This document shows positions 1-11,603 of a DNA stretch of 64,000 nt, piece after piece. The notes beneath the pieces are model-generated. The model saw only the letters and a program-made list of their open reading frames with translations. It did no database searches and was not told the origin of the DNA. How positions within the stretch are numbered: position 1 is the first letter of the stretch; the number at the start of each line of letters is the position of its first letter. The stretch comes from Neoarius graeffei (lineage: Eukaryota > Chordata > Actinopteri > Siluriformes > Ariidae), in contig NC_083570.1 of assembly GCF_027579695.1 (NCBI RefSeq), forward strand, positions 8,728,793 through 8,792,792, written 5' to 3'. The position numbers were made by a program, and so were the translations under genes.

Positions 1-324
1 AAACGGAAGTATGTATTTATGATATTAATGATGAATAATCATTTTATGTTTTAAAAAAATACGCATAGCTTGGCAAAAATATTTCAGTATACTACAGACT
101 GTAAGACAGGATGCATGCTGAAATTCCTCTGCTGTGAGAAGCCTAACACTGCATACTTATGGATAACTGCGGCCTTAGGACAAATAACCATACAATTTAT
201 TTCCAATTTTTAGTGAAAATATTTTTACATGTGATAGGGCCGTAGGGGAAGCTATAGTTAAATAAACAGCTTACTCACTTCTGAAACTTCAGAAATACTT
301 CATCCACCTCAAAAACCTAATGCA

Positions 325-380
325 CTCACATCATAGCATAATAACAAATGTAAACTCACATCATAGCATAATAACAAATG
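325..380. repeat. Tandem duplication, 30-bp period, two copies
   Basis: The 26 bases starting CTCACATCATAGC at 325-350 recur exactly at 355-380. Two units only; no coding role is visible. Confidence 0.8.
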
Positions 381-831
381 CACTGCCCGAGTAAGTAATA
401 GTATAAAACAGTGACAGCGACTCACGATAGTTTGTGACCAAAAAAGCATTTAATTAATCACATGTGGTTATACTTCCAAGGATAAGATATCTTTACATTT
501 ACAAAAAGAACATTCAAAGCTGATTATCATGTCAAAGTCAATATATGTTAGCACAGAAGATTGAAATTTCATTTGACTAGGCTCCAATGTGCAGTTAAAA
601 TAAAACTAAACATACTGATATAAACATCTACAATTAAAACACACACAGACACACACATCATCTTGTCATCAAAGTCAGTACTTTGATTTCCTGTAAATCA
701 TAATGTGAGTGCTGTGCTGTGCTTGCGTAAGTCTTCATACCCCTTGTCTGTGGTAAGATGGCCGCCCTGTGCGGACGTTCTGGAATACGCGGTGAAGAAT
801 CGAGTCTTCTACGTAAATCTATGACCGTGTC

Positions 832-897
832 AATTAGCAAGTGGATTGTTAACTGCCAATAAATCGACAGAAGAAGAAGAAGAAGAATTAGCAAGTG
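832..897 (+). mobile_element. Extremely 5'-truncated retroposon with (GAA)n tail
   Basis: A 42-bp insert (844-885) ending in AAATCGACAG plus a GAA run is bracketed by the 12-bp direct repeat AATTAGCAAGTG at 832-843 and 886-897. A simple-repeat 3' tail with a 12-bp target duplication is what a LINE-mobilised insertion leaves. GAA-tailed 3' ends recur near 34.8 and 60.8 kb, suggesting one LINE/SINE family. Confidence 0.55.
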
Positions 898-1373
898 CGG
901 TTGCAGTGCAGTGAGCGGCTGCTAGCTAGCAAACTGTACTTGAGGAATGCAGCGTTAGATTAGCTCGGAAAATTAATCAGTTCACAACAGTTCGGATTCA
1001 GTGTGTAAAAATGACAACATACGAATATGACTGTTTTCTAAGTTTGTGTGGCGTGTAAATAACAATCCGACTTGATACAACAACTGGTGTTCATTAAGGT
1101 CACAAAGACATTATTAAATCCTATCAGATTGTGCTAATGTTGGCTAATATTGTGTGATGCTCACAAAATGTAAGGTCACATTTTATGTAATTTTGTTTGT
1201 TTTATTTTGAAAATATTCTTTCTGTAAAAGGAATGTGTTGATATGGTCCAAAATGGTCAGTTATTACCTCTTGGTAAAAGCAGAAGCACAAAGAGTTACT
1301 CAGTGTTACCAGCAGGAGGCAGTGTGGTGAGTTGCTTCTCCTCTCAGACTCTCCCTGTGAGCGGACTTTTGTC

Positions 1374-1427
1374 GAGCTGCAATGAACAGAAGTAAACAGT
1401 CGTCTGTCGCATTCTTTCTCCTGTTTT
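1374..1427 (+). repeat. Copy 1 of a 60-bp direct repeat ending in a splice-acceptor-like tract (split by a hAT)
   Basis: Bases 1374-1427, continued at 3425-3429 beyond a hAT insertion, match 4185-4244 at almost every position. Both run from GA-GCTGCA/CTGAACAGAAG through a pyrimidine-rich stretch to CCTGTTTTACAGG. The second copy lies directly upstream of transposase coding sequence, where it looks like a 3' splice site. Confidence 0.7.
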
Positions 1428-3416
1428 CAGGGGCGAAAGTAAGCCGGTCTGGCATACCACTAAAAGATTTGGCCGCACCGGAAAGAGAAATATACTGTCT
1501 CTGAAAAAAAAAATTCAGCCGTACAGCTTAACCAGATCTTGTGCTATAACGTGCGCAGCTGGTAATCAAAGTGTTTTAGCAGACAGACGTTAGTTGCAAA
1601 GTCTCCCAAATAAAAAGGCATATAAAGAAACGTTAATATTTCATGATAGGCTATTTAAAAATTACTTTGATCAGAATTCGTAAATCAAGTGGAAGTTGGG
1701 GCAAAGATTCTAGATTACTGTCTGGTTGGAGCGAGCAGAGTAACTAGGCTACCAATGCATGGCACGCACAAGGGCGCGGGAAGTGGGGTGCTGAGGGCGC
1801 TGCAGCGCCCTCTACTGGAGTACTGAGGGTGCTGTGCACCCCTACTGAGCAGGGATGAAACGTTTTAAATCATTACTAATTTCACCATCTGAGCAATTTT
1901 AAAATATCACACAATGAAATTCATATCAGAATATAAACATAATAATGCATAAAAATGACTGTGTATTAAAAATTAGTTTTTATGTAGGCTACATTGTAAG
2001 GTCAAAGGTAAAAACTCGTTACTATGGAGATAGCCTAGCATCTACGCCAAAGCATCTGATAAAATCTCTTCATCCTACTTCCAATGCGCACCTGCATGGT
2101 TTTCACAGCCTAACTGATATGAGAACATGTTTTCTGGTAGCAAAGTAAGACCGTTCTCTTTCTGTCTAAAATTGCGTAAAACCCACTATCTAGCCTCTAC
2201 AACATTAAAAATTTTCTCGGGGGAGAACCCCCCGAACCCCCGCTTATTCTTACATCACTTTAAAACTGGTTCTGGCACCAATGCTTCAGGATATGTTAAA
2301 ATAATAGTTAGCCTGTATATCTTTCCATCACCATGTAGTTAAAACAATCTGTTAATGATGGAAAATATTCAGTTAACGTGCCTCAGGAATGGAGCTTCTT
2401 CGGAGTCTTCAGACATATCGGCCAAAATTACAGGTTGGTTCTGCTTACATGCCTTACATGTAGATTATGGAACGTCGGGTACCGCGCTGCAGCGATGTCA
2501 AGGTATCAATCTTAAAGTGCATTTTAACGGCATATATGAGATAATGAGATGAGACAGAGCATTTTTTAACATGGTTACTGGGAGACCAAATGGTCTCCCA
2601 GTGGCCAGATTTGGTCTCCTAGTCAATGCCAAACCAGCTTCACTGGGAGACCAAATTTTAAACCAAGTTATGTCTTATCATTTGGTTCAATCAGGTGCAA
2701 TTAATTAACCAAGTACCATGTAAGTATACATTTAACAAGGAAAACTTGGCACTGCATTAACTATGTTGATATTATGCTGACTGAAACGAGGATTCGTAAT
2801 GCAGCAATTTGCATCACAGAATATGCCGCAGCGGTGCAGCCGCATGGACTCTGGGGCCTGTGATTTGTATTGCTCAGACCAGTTGGTCTCCTAGTGGAAA
2901 TCCTTAAAAAATGCTCTGGATATATATAAACCCATGACCCCCATTAACTAGGCTACTTGATATGCAGCACCCCTGACCTAAAATGTGTTCCCGCGCGCCT
3001 GGGCACGCACACTGAGAACACACGCACTTACTGTAGAACACACACACTTTCTCAAACGTTCAAGCCTCTTTGAAATTTATTTTAAGTGTTTTACCTAAAA
3101 ACCTTCACTTTTCTGTTCTGTTACACTGTTCTGTGTCCAGTGTCCAAAATGAAAAGTTAGTTTTCAACTGTTCAGCTTAAAAAATGTTATTAAAATGATT
3201 GTGTTGTTGAAATGATGTTTGCAATTTATTTATAATCAAAAACTGATACAGGTGGATGAAAGAGTGATAGTGTGATAAAGTACTATACTAGTACTACTGA
3301 GTGATAAGAAGTCCTAGTGAATGCTTGATAAGTAAACAATAATAAATAATTAGGTGTATTTTTCACTATGACTCAAAATAATAGTACCGCCAAGAAATAA
3401 GTTACTTTCACCCCTG
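1428..3416. mobile_element. Non-autonomous hAT element, 1989 bp, exact 8-bp TSD
   Basis: The left end reads CAGGGGCGAAAGTAAGCCGG. The right end, reverse complemented, reads CAGGGGTGAAAGTAACTTAT, so the termini are hAT-like inverted repeats. The 8-bp duplication CCTGTTTT flanks it at 1420-1427 and 3417-3424. Removing the element restores a continuous copy of the 60-bp repeat found again at 4185. No transposase reading frame was found inside; short ORFs at 1945-2552 look random. Confidence 0.9.
2555..2918. mobile_element. MITE nested in the hAT, about 364 bp
   Basis: Termini CAGAGCATTTTTTAA at 2555-2569 and its exact reverse complement at 2904-2918 are inverted repeats. The similarity continues inward with the motif GGGAGACCAA repeated in both orientations, and 2577-2601 is a local palindrome. 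No clear target duplication was found, so the superfamily is open; the CAG start is compatible with hAT. Confidence 0.65.
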
Positions 3417-3429
3417 CCTGTTTTACAGG

Positions 3430-4184
3430 TTGGTGGTGTTTTAAAACTTGTATAACTATACACACTTGTGTGATATATTTCAATAATGGTAGGTCAAGTT
3501 TTTATGGGTATTGAGTATGTTTAACTGGTTTTCTGAACAAGTGGCAAAACTTTTAGCTCTCTGTGCGTCGCGGGTGACCCAAGATGGTGCCGCTGTTTAC
3601 TTTTTTTTTTTAGGTTGTGACCAAACCATGTCGTAGTTTCTGGCTCCAGTACATTTAGTTTTGGGTTAAAAACTATTCTTTTGGGTACAGTATTTTGTTA
3701 CCTGTGTAAATAAATAAGATGTTACAGTTATACAGGGATATACATGCACATACCCACAGTTAAAATTGTTAAACCTTGCAAGTCTTCAGCTCAGGCATTT
3801 ATCTCGAACCAACAGTCATTCAGAGCAATATGCTTGTCTTTTTTTTTTTATTTGCACTACGAGTGAGATTACATGAGGGAACCAGTGAGGGCCTATACGT
3901 TTGATATTTCATGGTATTATTATTTTCAGAAGTTTTGAACTAAATGATAGCTCAGTCAAGTGACTGAATGAGGATGTATTAATACAGTGGTTCACTGAAA
4001 TCAGGATTATTCTTTATGAATAATGAGAAAATGTTTGTTTTATTTGGAAACAAGGATGATGCTGTAACTAGCCTATATGTATTTTGGTTTTGTTTCTGAT
4101 AGTATGGATGTTGTACTGAACTAAATGACAGTTGAATATGGAAAAAGAGGTATTTTGCACATTGATAAGTAAATTATATTGAGC
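3430..4184. other. Non-coding stretch between repeat copies
   Basis: No supported gene. The sequence is AT-rich with T runs near 3600 and 3840. It separates the two copies of the 60-bp splice-acceptor-like repeat and is probably intron or 5' region of the hAT transposase element. Confidence 0.35.
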
Positions 4185-4243
4185 GAAGCTGCACTGAACA
4201 GAAGCAAACAGTCGTCTGTCTCATTCTTTCTCCTGTTTTACAG

Positions 4244-6294
4244 GAACCTTATCTGTGTACAGGTACTCTGCCTGGGACCTGTTACATATAGCAAAAGACA
4301 TGAAAGCCTCTGTCAACAGTTGAGCGAATTGGATTTAAGTACTTACTAAACGTGATGGACCAGAGGTACGAAATCCCTGGCAGAAAATACTTTTCACAAA
4401 CTGCCATTCCACAGCTTTATGATAAATGCCGTACGAAGTTGGAAACTCAGCTCCAAGATATCAAATACTTTGCAACTACCTCTGACCTTTGGTCCAGTCG
4501 CACATCTGAGCCATATTTGAGTCTCACGATCCATTACATTGACAAGGAGTGGGCTCTTCAAAGCACATGCTTGCAGACGGTGTATTTTCCGGAGGACAAC
4601 ACAGCCAAAATAATTTGTCAGGGACTGGAGGATGCACTGGAATCTTGGGGCCTTAGTGAAGACCAGCTGATGTGCATCACGACAGACAACGGAGCAAACA
4701 TTGTCAAGGCTGTTGCTCTTAAAGGCTGGACTCACCTGCAGTGCTTCGGTCACTGGCTAAACACAGCTATTGGTTAGTAGCCTAAATGAACACATCTCAG
4801 AAAAGCTGTCTTTTTTTCTTTAAAATATTGTGTTTTTATTTTTATATTCTTTCTGATACTATATCACAGTGTTTGGCTGTCATTTAAAACAGTTGCTGTT
4901 GTAAGCAAAATGATTATTAGGGGGCGTCGTGGCTCAGGTGGATAAGGCGCCATACCATAAATCTGGGGACCCAGGTTCGATTCCGACCCAAGGTCATTTC
5001 CCGATCCCTCCCCATCTCTCTCTCCCACTCATTTCCTGTCTCTACACTGTCCTATCCAATAAAGGTGAAAAAAGCCTAAAAAATGTTTAAAATGATTATT
5101 AGGCCCATGTTAAACAAGTAGGTTAGTTTTGCATATTGTTATGCTGACCTTCAAACATGGAAAACAGTAATGTTACAAGCATCAAATGTATCTTCTTATT
5201 GTTTGCAAAAAGTAATGACAGTATTTCAAATTATTATATTGAGGGCTTCTAAACTGATTTCTTTCTTTTTTTTATCTTTAGAGGGCAGTATGAATGACTG
5301 GAGAATTGACAGGGCTGTCAGTGTGTGCAAGAAAGTGGTCAGTGCTTTTTCTTACTCATGGAAAAAGAGAAGAGCACTAGCAACTGCTCAAGATGACCTC
5401 AAGCTCCCTAAACATAGGTTGATCACAGAATCTCCTACCAGGTGCGGGTCCCGTCATGCCATGATAGCACGAGTACTGGAGCAGGAGAAGGCTATTGCGA
5501 AGGTATTATCTGCTGGCAGAAAAAGCAGGCACCCCACTCCCACATGGCAGGATATTGAGGTATTGGAGTCTTTCTACAAGGCCCTAAATCCACTTGTGGA
5601 CTTCACTGATGCCCTTTCTGGCAAAGCATATGTCAGTGTCTCTTGTGTGAAACCTGTCCTCCAGCTCTTCAATGAGGAAGTCTTAAGGCCAGAAGATGAT
5701 GACACAGAGCTTACCAAGGCCATCAAGACTGCTGTCATTACCTATTTGAATGAGAAATTCAATGATGCTGCCACTGATGACCTCCTGAGCATGGCGACCC
5801 TCGTTGATCCTCGCTTCAAGACCCACTACATCCAGCCTGACAAAATAGAGGCTGTGGGGGTCAACACTGTCTCTCAGATACTGGATGAATGGAGGACCTC
5901 ACAGTCTAGCCCTACTACTCCATCAGAAGTGTCAACTTCAACTGCACCAGTCATAATGCAGAAAAAGACACTTGGCAGCTTTTTCAAAAGGCCAGTTGCT
6001 ACTTCTGGTCTAACAGACCAGCAGGCTGTTGAGGCTGAATTGAACAGTTACCTGCAAGCTCCAAATGCAGATAGTGAAACCAATCCCCTGGAATGGTGGA
6101 AGACCCACTGCACAGCATATCCCAGAGTGAGCCTTCTGGCAAAGCGGTACCTTTGCATCCCTGCGACCAGCTCGCCCTCAGAGAGAGCTTTTAGCACAGG
6201 TGGCAATATTGTTACCTGCCACAGGGCAGCTTTAAAGCCAGATGCTGTGGACAGACTTGTCTTTCTGGCAAAAAAACCTAACAATAGATCCTGA
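4244..6294 (+). pseudogene. ZBED-type hAT transposase, two exons, frameshifted
   Basis: A cut-and-paste DNA transposase remnant. Exon 1 (to 4772) carries the conserved stretch around GRKYFS, a DLWSSR motif and TTDNGANI, where the D belongs to the RNase-H-like catalytic core. A 509-bp intron with GT (4773) and TTTAG (5281) ends joins in phase to exon 2 (5282-6294). Exon 2 contains ATLVDPRFK and the hAT C-terminal dimerisation region (LEWWK, YLCIPATSS, SERAFS). Near 4302-4306 one extra base shifts the frame just before PLSTVE, and no BED zinc finger or start was found upstream, so the copy is broken. A SINE sits in the intron. The 3' non-coding part is split by Tc1 and Penelope-like insertions and ends near 12325. 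A domesticated ZBED gene is the alternative, but the frameshift argues against it. Confidence 0.85.
4922..5088 (+). mobile_element. tRNA-derived SINE, 167 bp, 15-bp TSD
   Basis: It starts with a tRNA-like head: an A-box-like GTGGCTCAGGTGG and a B-box GGTTCGATTCC. It is followed by an unrelated body and an A-rich end. The exact 15-bp duplication AAAATGATTATTAGG flanks it at 4907-4921 and 5089-5103. It sits in the intron of the hAT transposase gene. It is unrelated to the longer mermaid-like SINE common elsewhere in the window. Confidence 0.9.
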
Positions 6295-6485
6295 ATGATG
6301 TGCACTTGATTCAGCATATAGGCCTCGCATGGTATTGACTGATTTATGTTAATATGTTTGCACTTTTTTTCAACTGTTGGTTTACATTTTTGAATACTGA
6401 CCATGGAGATTTGCTGTCTGCTAAAACAATTTGATGTGAACTGTCAGAGCTTTTTTTTTGTTTGAATACCTATGTTAAACATATA

Positions 6486-7966
6486 CTAGTGCATCTCAAA
6501 AAATTAGAATACCATGAAAAAAGTTCCTTTTTTCATTATTTAATTCAAAAAGGTAAACTTTCATATATTCTATATTCATTACATGTAAAGTGAAATATTA
6601 AAATTTTAATATTTGTTTTAATTTTGATTATTATGGCTTATAGCTCATGAAAATCAGAAATCCAGTATCTCAAATTATTTGAATATTCCCCAAGATCAAT
6701 CAAAAAATGATTTACAATACAGAAATGTCCAACTTCTGAAAAGTATATTCATTTATACACTCAATACTTGGTTGGGGCTCCTTTACCATGAATTGCTGTA
6801 TCAATGCAGTGTGGCATGGAGGTGATCAGTCTGTGGCACCGCTGAGGTGTTATTGAAGCCCAGGTTGCTTTGATAGTGGCCTTCAGCGTATCTGTATTTT
6901 TGGGTTGGGTGTTTCTCATCTTCCTCTTGACAATACCCCATAGATTCTCTATGGTGTTCAGGTCAGGCAAGTTGGCTGGCCAATCAAACACAGTAATATG
7001 GTCAGCAAACCATTTGGTAGTAGTTTTGGCACTGTGGGCAGGTGCTAAGTCCTGCTGGAAAAGGAAATCAACATCTCCAAAAACCTCGTCAGCAGATTGA
7101 AGCATGAAGTGCTCTAAAATCTCCTGGTAGATGGCTGTGTTGACTTTGGACTTGATAAAATACAGTGGACCAACACCAGCAGATGACATGGCACCCCAAA
7201 TCATCACAGACTGTGGAAACTTCACACTGGGCTTCAAACACCTTGGATTCTGTGCCTCTCCACTCTTCCTCCAGACTCTAGGACTGTGATTTCCAAATGA
7301 AATGCAAAATGTACTTTCATCTGAAAAGAGGACTTTGGACCACTGAGCAACAGTCCAGTTCTTTCTCTCCTTAGCCCAGATAAGGCACTTCTGACATTGT
7401 CTCTGGTTCAGGAGTAGCTTGATATTAGGAATGCGAAAGTTGTAGCCCCTTTCTTGAAGATGTCTGTTCGTGATGGGTCTTGATACACTGACACCAGCCT
7501 CAGTCCACTCCTTATGAAGCTCTCCCAAGTTCTTGAATCAACTTTTCTTGACAATCCTCTCAAGACTGCGGCCATCCCTGTTGCTTGTGCACCTTTTCCA
7601 GCCACCCTTTTCAGCAATGACCTTTTGTGGCTTACCCTCCTTGTGGAATGCATCAGTGATCATCTTCTGGACAACAGTCAAGTCAGCAGTCTTCCCCATG
7701 ATTGTGGTTGTGTGTACTGAACTAGACCGAGAGATACACTGTGTTCATACTGTTTTACTCAAACTCGAAATGAAATATTCTAATATTTTGAGATGTTTTT
7801 TTTGTACTGTATGCCATACTGATTAAAATTAAAATGGAAAAATGCTTGAAGCATTTTAGTTTGTGTAATGAGTCTACGTATAATATATAACATTTTCACT
7901 TTCTTAAATAACTGATGGAAAATATTGAACTTTTTCACAATATTCTCATTTTTTGAGATGCACTAG
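6486..7966 (-). mobile_element. Tc1/mariner element, 1481 bp, TA target duplication
   Basis: Inverted ends CTAGTGCATCTCAAAAAATT and its complement (ending GAGATGCACTAG at 7966) are flanked by TA at 6484-6485 and 7967-7968. It carries a minus-strand transposase relic. It interrupts the 3' non-coding part of the hAT transposase unit. Confidence 0.95.
6761..7699 (-). pseudogene. Tc1 transposase (DD34E), defective
   Basis: Read on the minus strand from the start at 7697-7699 (MGKTADLT). A helix-turn-helix N-terminus is followed by a catalytic domain with the three expected acidic positions: FSDEST, FQQDLAPAHS and LPDLNTIENLW. The frame ends GKGAPTKY at 6761. Two defects are visible. A TGA stop falls after IVKKS, where fish Tc1 proteins usually have arginine (CGA to TGA). 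About 20 residues of the N-terminal DNA-binding region, between AEK and GGWKR, are missing compared with the usual 335-340 aa. It cannot make an active enzyme. Confidence 0.9.
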
Positions 7967-8316
7967 TACACAGTCATTGGTATTTACAGATTAGTCATAA
8001 TTTGCAAGTAGAAAATATGTGGACAGCCAATGTAGCATTACAATTTTTTCATTGTGGGTGGTAAAAGAGAGCAACTGGACTTGCTTGAAGATTCTTGAAG
8101 ACGTTTCACCTCTCATCCGAAAGGCTTCTTCAGTTCTGTTTGACTAATAGGGAGTATCAGGTATTTATCCTCTCATGGATGAAAACAATCCTAAGGTGTC
8201 ATTGAGTCATCTTGTTGGTGTGGGTCACTGGGGGCTGGGTGTGAACGGCCTCGAGAGTCGTTGGGGTGATCAATGGATTGTGGTTCTCTCTGTTCTCCTG
8301 TGAGTCACTGGAACAC

Positions 8317-9600
8317 AAATTGGGGGTCATTAGGGCCTTGCAACACAGGGCTCAGAACATTCTCAGAACAATGGTAGAGGGAAAAGAGAAGGAGCAGAAT
8401 CACATCAAGAAAGCACTTCAGAACTGCGGGTATCCCAACTGGTCTTTCTTCAAGAGCAGAAAAAGGAACATAACGGACAAGGAGGATAACAGGAACAAAT
8501 GCAAGAACATTGTCATTCCCTACATTTCTGGTCTATCTGAGAAACTCAGGAGGATCTTCTACAGACACAACATTCCGGTACATTTTAGACCCAGTAACAC
8601 CCTGAAGCAGAAACTGGTCCACCCTAAGGACAGAATAGCCAGACACAAACAGGACAACATAGTGTATTTAATTCAGTGCAGTGAGGATTGCACGGACTCG
8701 TATATTGGGGAAACAAAACAACCACTTCACAGGCGCATGTCTCAACACAGGAGAGCCAGTTCCTCAGGCCAGGACTCTGCTGTCTATCTTAGGCTACGTT
8801 TATATTACGTCGAATCAGCGGATCATCAGATTAATGTTCTTAAAACGATTCGCGTTTACACTAAAACCGTTAGCCGTGCACATAGCAACGCCAATACGCG
8901 GATACGCTCGGCTCCGCAGGCATCCTGTGCTCCAAATCACTCCGCCCTGAACAGCGAGTGCCCTCTGGAGGGTGCGCACTCCGGCCCTGCGCAGCTCACA
9001 CAGCGCGCGAGTGAAGTGCACAAGCCACGATTCGGGACTGAGCCGCTGTGTGTGTGATCCCAGCGCATATCACTTACTACTTGCAAGTGGAAGGATGGCA
9101 AGCCTAAAGACAATCATAACTACACAATGGGCAGTATTTGCATCAGTATTTGCAGTATTTTCATACTTTTATACTCTTTAATGAAAGGTGATACAAGGCG
9201 GAAGTCCGCGCCGTTTTTCAGCAGTCGCCTCACATGACCAACGCCAGCGAATCAGGAAGGTGGATGTCACAGTGACGTTGTCCAATGAGACGCCAGCTAG
9301 AGCTCAGCACAGCGTATTCGCGTATTCTGAATGTTTACACAGCACCGGATCAGACACGATCTGGATTGAATATGTGGACGCTGGCGGATTCCCGTTTCCT
9401 GGCTTTTCCAGGGGGGTTAATGTAAACGGACAGTGCATCCGCGAAGAAAACGAGACAGATGCGGTCTAATGTAAACGTAGCCTTCATCTTAACAACAAAG
9501 GACACTCATTTCAGGATTGCAACGTACGCATTTTAGCCAGAGAGGATCGTTGGTATGAGCGAGGACTTAAAGAGGCCATTTTTGTCAACTTGGAATAGCC
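8317..9600 (+). pseudogene. Penelope-like GIY-YIG endonuclease, interrupted
   Basis: The frame from about 8317 matches the second copy (42079-42969) nearly residue for residue: LGVIRALQHRAQN, then a basic linker and the nuclease core around NIVYLIQCSE and SYIGETKQPLHRRM. In Penelope-like elements this C-terminal GIY-YIG domain nicks the target. A 691-bp MITE (8792-9482) splits it. After the MITE the frame resumes with HLNNKGHSFQDCN but meets a TAG where copy 2 has tryptophan (EWPSLN), at about 9596. The upstream reverse transcriptase is absent. Confidence 0.85.
8792..9482. mobile_element. MITE in Penelope-like copy 1, 691 bp
   Basis: Ends GGCTACGTTTATATTA and (complement of the right end) GGCTACGTTTACATTA are inverted repeats. 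Comparison with the intact Penelope-like copy at 42.6 kb gives the empty site. The duplication is 3 bp, either CTT exactly (8788-8790/9482-9484) or TTA/TTC. This fits a Harbinger-type element. The ORF at 8681-9469 in this stretch is not a gene. Confidence 0.85.
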
Positions 9601-9626
9601 ATCACTGAACAGAGGTGAGAGTCTAA

Positions 9627-10986
9627 GGCTACATCCACACGACAACGGCAACGAGATGTTATTTAAAAATATATCGCGTCCAAATGGGCAACGATCAGTA
9701 AAATATCAGGTCCATATGGCAACGCAACGCTTGCTGAAAACGATGCAATACACATGCCACACCTCTAGGGGCGCTGTAAGACGGTCCCTTCAGAGACACC
9801 AGAAGAATAGAAGTAGTAAGGACGCATGCGCATAAACTATTATGCGCGAGACTTCATATTAGCCACAAAGTCAGGAAAATCTGTTCGTAAAATTACATTA
9901 TAATGACCAAATACAATGAAAAGTATTTTTCCAGTCTCACCTGTGAAAGGTAATCCCATGTGATCTCGTTTGGACGGTACAGTTAAACGCAGCTAATCTT
10001 TATTCTCCGCTTTGACCTATCCAATATGGCGGCGAGGATGACGTATGATTCTACGCGGAAGGCGGCGTCTTTAATGGTCCGGAATAAATTGAATGCTACA
10101 CGTTGATGGATTAATTTGTTGTTTCTCACCTGTGAAAGGTAATCCCATGTGATCCCGTTTGGACGGTACAGTTAAACGCAGCTAATCTTTATTCTCCGCT
10201 TTGACCTATCCAATATGGCGGCGAGGATGACGTATGATTCTACGCGGAAGGCGGCGTCTTTAATGGTCCGGAATAAATTGAATGCTACACGTTGATGGAT
10301 TAATTTGTTGTTTCTCACCTGTGAAAGGTAATCCCATGTGATCTCGTTTGGATGGTACAGTTAAACGCAGCTAATCTTTATTTTCTGCATTGACCTATCC
10401 AATATGGCGGTGAGGATGACGTATGATTCTACGCAGAAGGCGGCGTCTTTAATGGTCCGCAATAAATTGAATGCTACACGTTGATGGATTAATTTGCTCT
10501 TCTACGCCCTTTTTGAGGAATGTATTGTAGGACTTACTGTAAACCAATATCTGAAGAGGTGAGATCGCTCCTTTTTTTCCCTATTTTTGCTGGCGGGATT
10601 GACTCTGCCCTAAGGGCAGAGTCTCTCTCTCTCTCTCTCTCACTTTGCACCATTACACAATAAATATTCACAGTGAAAATATTTTGTAAGCGCGGTTCAT
10701 GAAACAAGTTATAGGATTTGTTGACAACTCGCATCGAGTTCGTTACACTTCTACCCGGCGTGAAGCACTCACAGTCATGTGGTTGTGACGTCATCGTAAA
10801 CAAATCCGTTCTACTCATCCAGACGACTTCACAACGGCAACGTTGCCAGATCTTTCCACTCTGGAACCCGTTCTCAAAAAGATTGTGTTTTGGGCACCCA
10901 AAACGCCGGTGCCGTGTGGACGCCAGGCCTAAATGATAAGCAATTGTATCGGAGTTACCTGAATCCGTTGCCGTGTGGACAGGGCC
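9627..10986. mobile_element. MITE in Penelope-like copy 1, 1360 bp, with internal satellite
   Basis: Left end GGCTACATCCACACGACAAC and right end (complement) GGCCCTGTCCACACGGCAAC are inverted repeats. The empty site in the 42.7 kb copy shows a 3-bp TAA target, with TAA at 9624-9626 and a mutated TGA at 10987-10989. Harbinger-like termini of this kind are common in fish. It contains three copies of a 189-bp tandem repeat. Confidence 0.85.
9935..10499. repeat. Tandem repeat, three units of 189 bp
   Basis: Units start TCTCACCTGTGAAAGG at 9935, 10124 and 10313 and each ends near GATGGATTAATTTG. Units 1 and 2 are almost identical; unit 3 has several substitutions. Each contains CCAATATGGCGGCGAGGATG and a CACGTTGATGG motif. 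The array lies wholly inside the 1360-bp MITE. Confidence 0.95.
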
Positions 10987-11093
10987 TGAGACATCATTTA
11001 TCAGCCACCTACAATGCAGTCCTTGGCACACTTCCCAGACAACTGAATGCACACCGAAACCCAGCTGTTTTCAGTGACTCACAGGAGGACAGA

Positions 11094-11603
11094 TGCCCCT
11101 TTTCCACCAAACCAGTTCCAGGGCTGGTTCGGGGCCAGTGCTTAGTTTGGAACCGGGTTTTCTGTTTCCACTGACAAAGAACTGGCTCTGGGGCCAGAAA
11201 AACCGGTTCCAGGCTAGCACCAACTCTCTGCTGGGCCAGAGGAAAGAACCGCTTATGTCAGCGGGGGGAGCGGAGTTGTTAAGACCAACAACAATAACAA
11301 GACCGCGAAAGATCGCCATTTTTAAGCGACGAGAAGCAGCAGCTGTACAAATGCGAAGTCAGCTATTATTATTATTATTGTTGTTGTTGTTGCTGCTGCT
11401 TCTTCCGTGTTGTTTTTGCTTTGATATTCGCGCCAAGGTTTATGCAAACGTAGCGACGTAACTGACGTATACAGCGACGTAATGACGTGTCTTCCCTTAG
11501 CACCGCGAGCTATGGAAAAGCAAACTGGTTCTCAGCTGGCTCGCAAGTTGAACGAGTTGTGAACCAGCACCAGCCCTGGAACTGATTTGGTGGAAAAGGG
11601 GTA
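11094..11603. mobile_element. MITE in Penelope-like copy 1, 510 bp, TSD AGA
   Basis: Ends TGCCCCTTTTCCACCAAA and (complement) TACCCCTTTTCCACCAAA, followed by CAGTTCCAGGGCTGG on both sides, are inverted repeats. The second Penelope-like copy supplies the empty site, giving the 3-bp duplication AGA at 11091-11093 and 11604-11606. Harbinger-like. An (ATT/GTT)n run lies at about 11366-11400. Confidence 0.9.

Larger units (their letters stand above)
1..1373. other. Gene-free AT-rich flank
   Basis: I see no coding region here. It holds a short (CA)n run near 641-657, a 26-bp sequence repeated in tandem at 325-350 and 355-380 (period 30), and a very short retroposed tail (separate entry). It may be the 5' non-coding part of the ZBED-type hAT element whose transposase begins near 4244, because no left terminus of that element is visible in the window. 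Confidence 0.4.

Noticed and set aside
8681-9469. ORFs in the first MITE of Penelope-like copy 1
   Set aside because: The sequence lies between inverted ends of a MITE and is absent from the other Penelope-like copy; frames do not resemble any protein.
9935-10499. CRISPR-like array
   Set aside because: Units are 189 bp with no unique spacers; it is a eukaryotic minisatellite inside a MITE.
10534-11052. 172-aa minus-strand ORF
   Set aside because: It crosses the right end of a MITE into Penelope-like sequence and includes a GA microsatellite; a chance frame.
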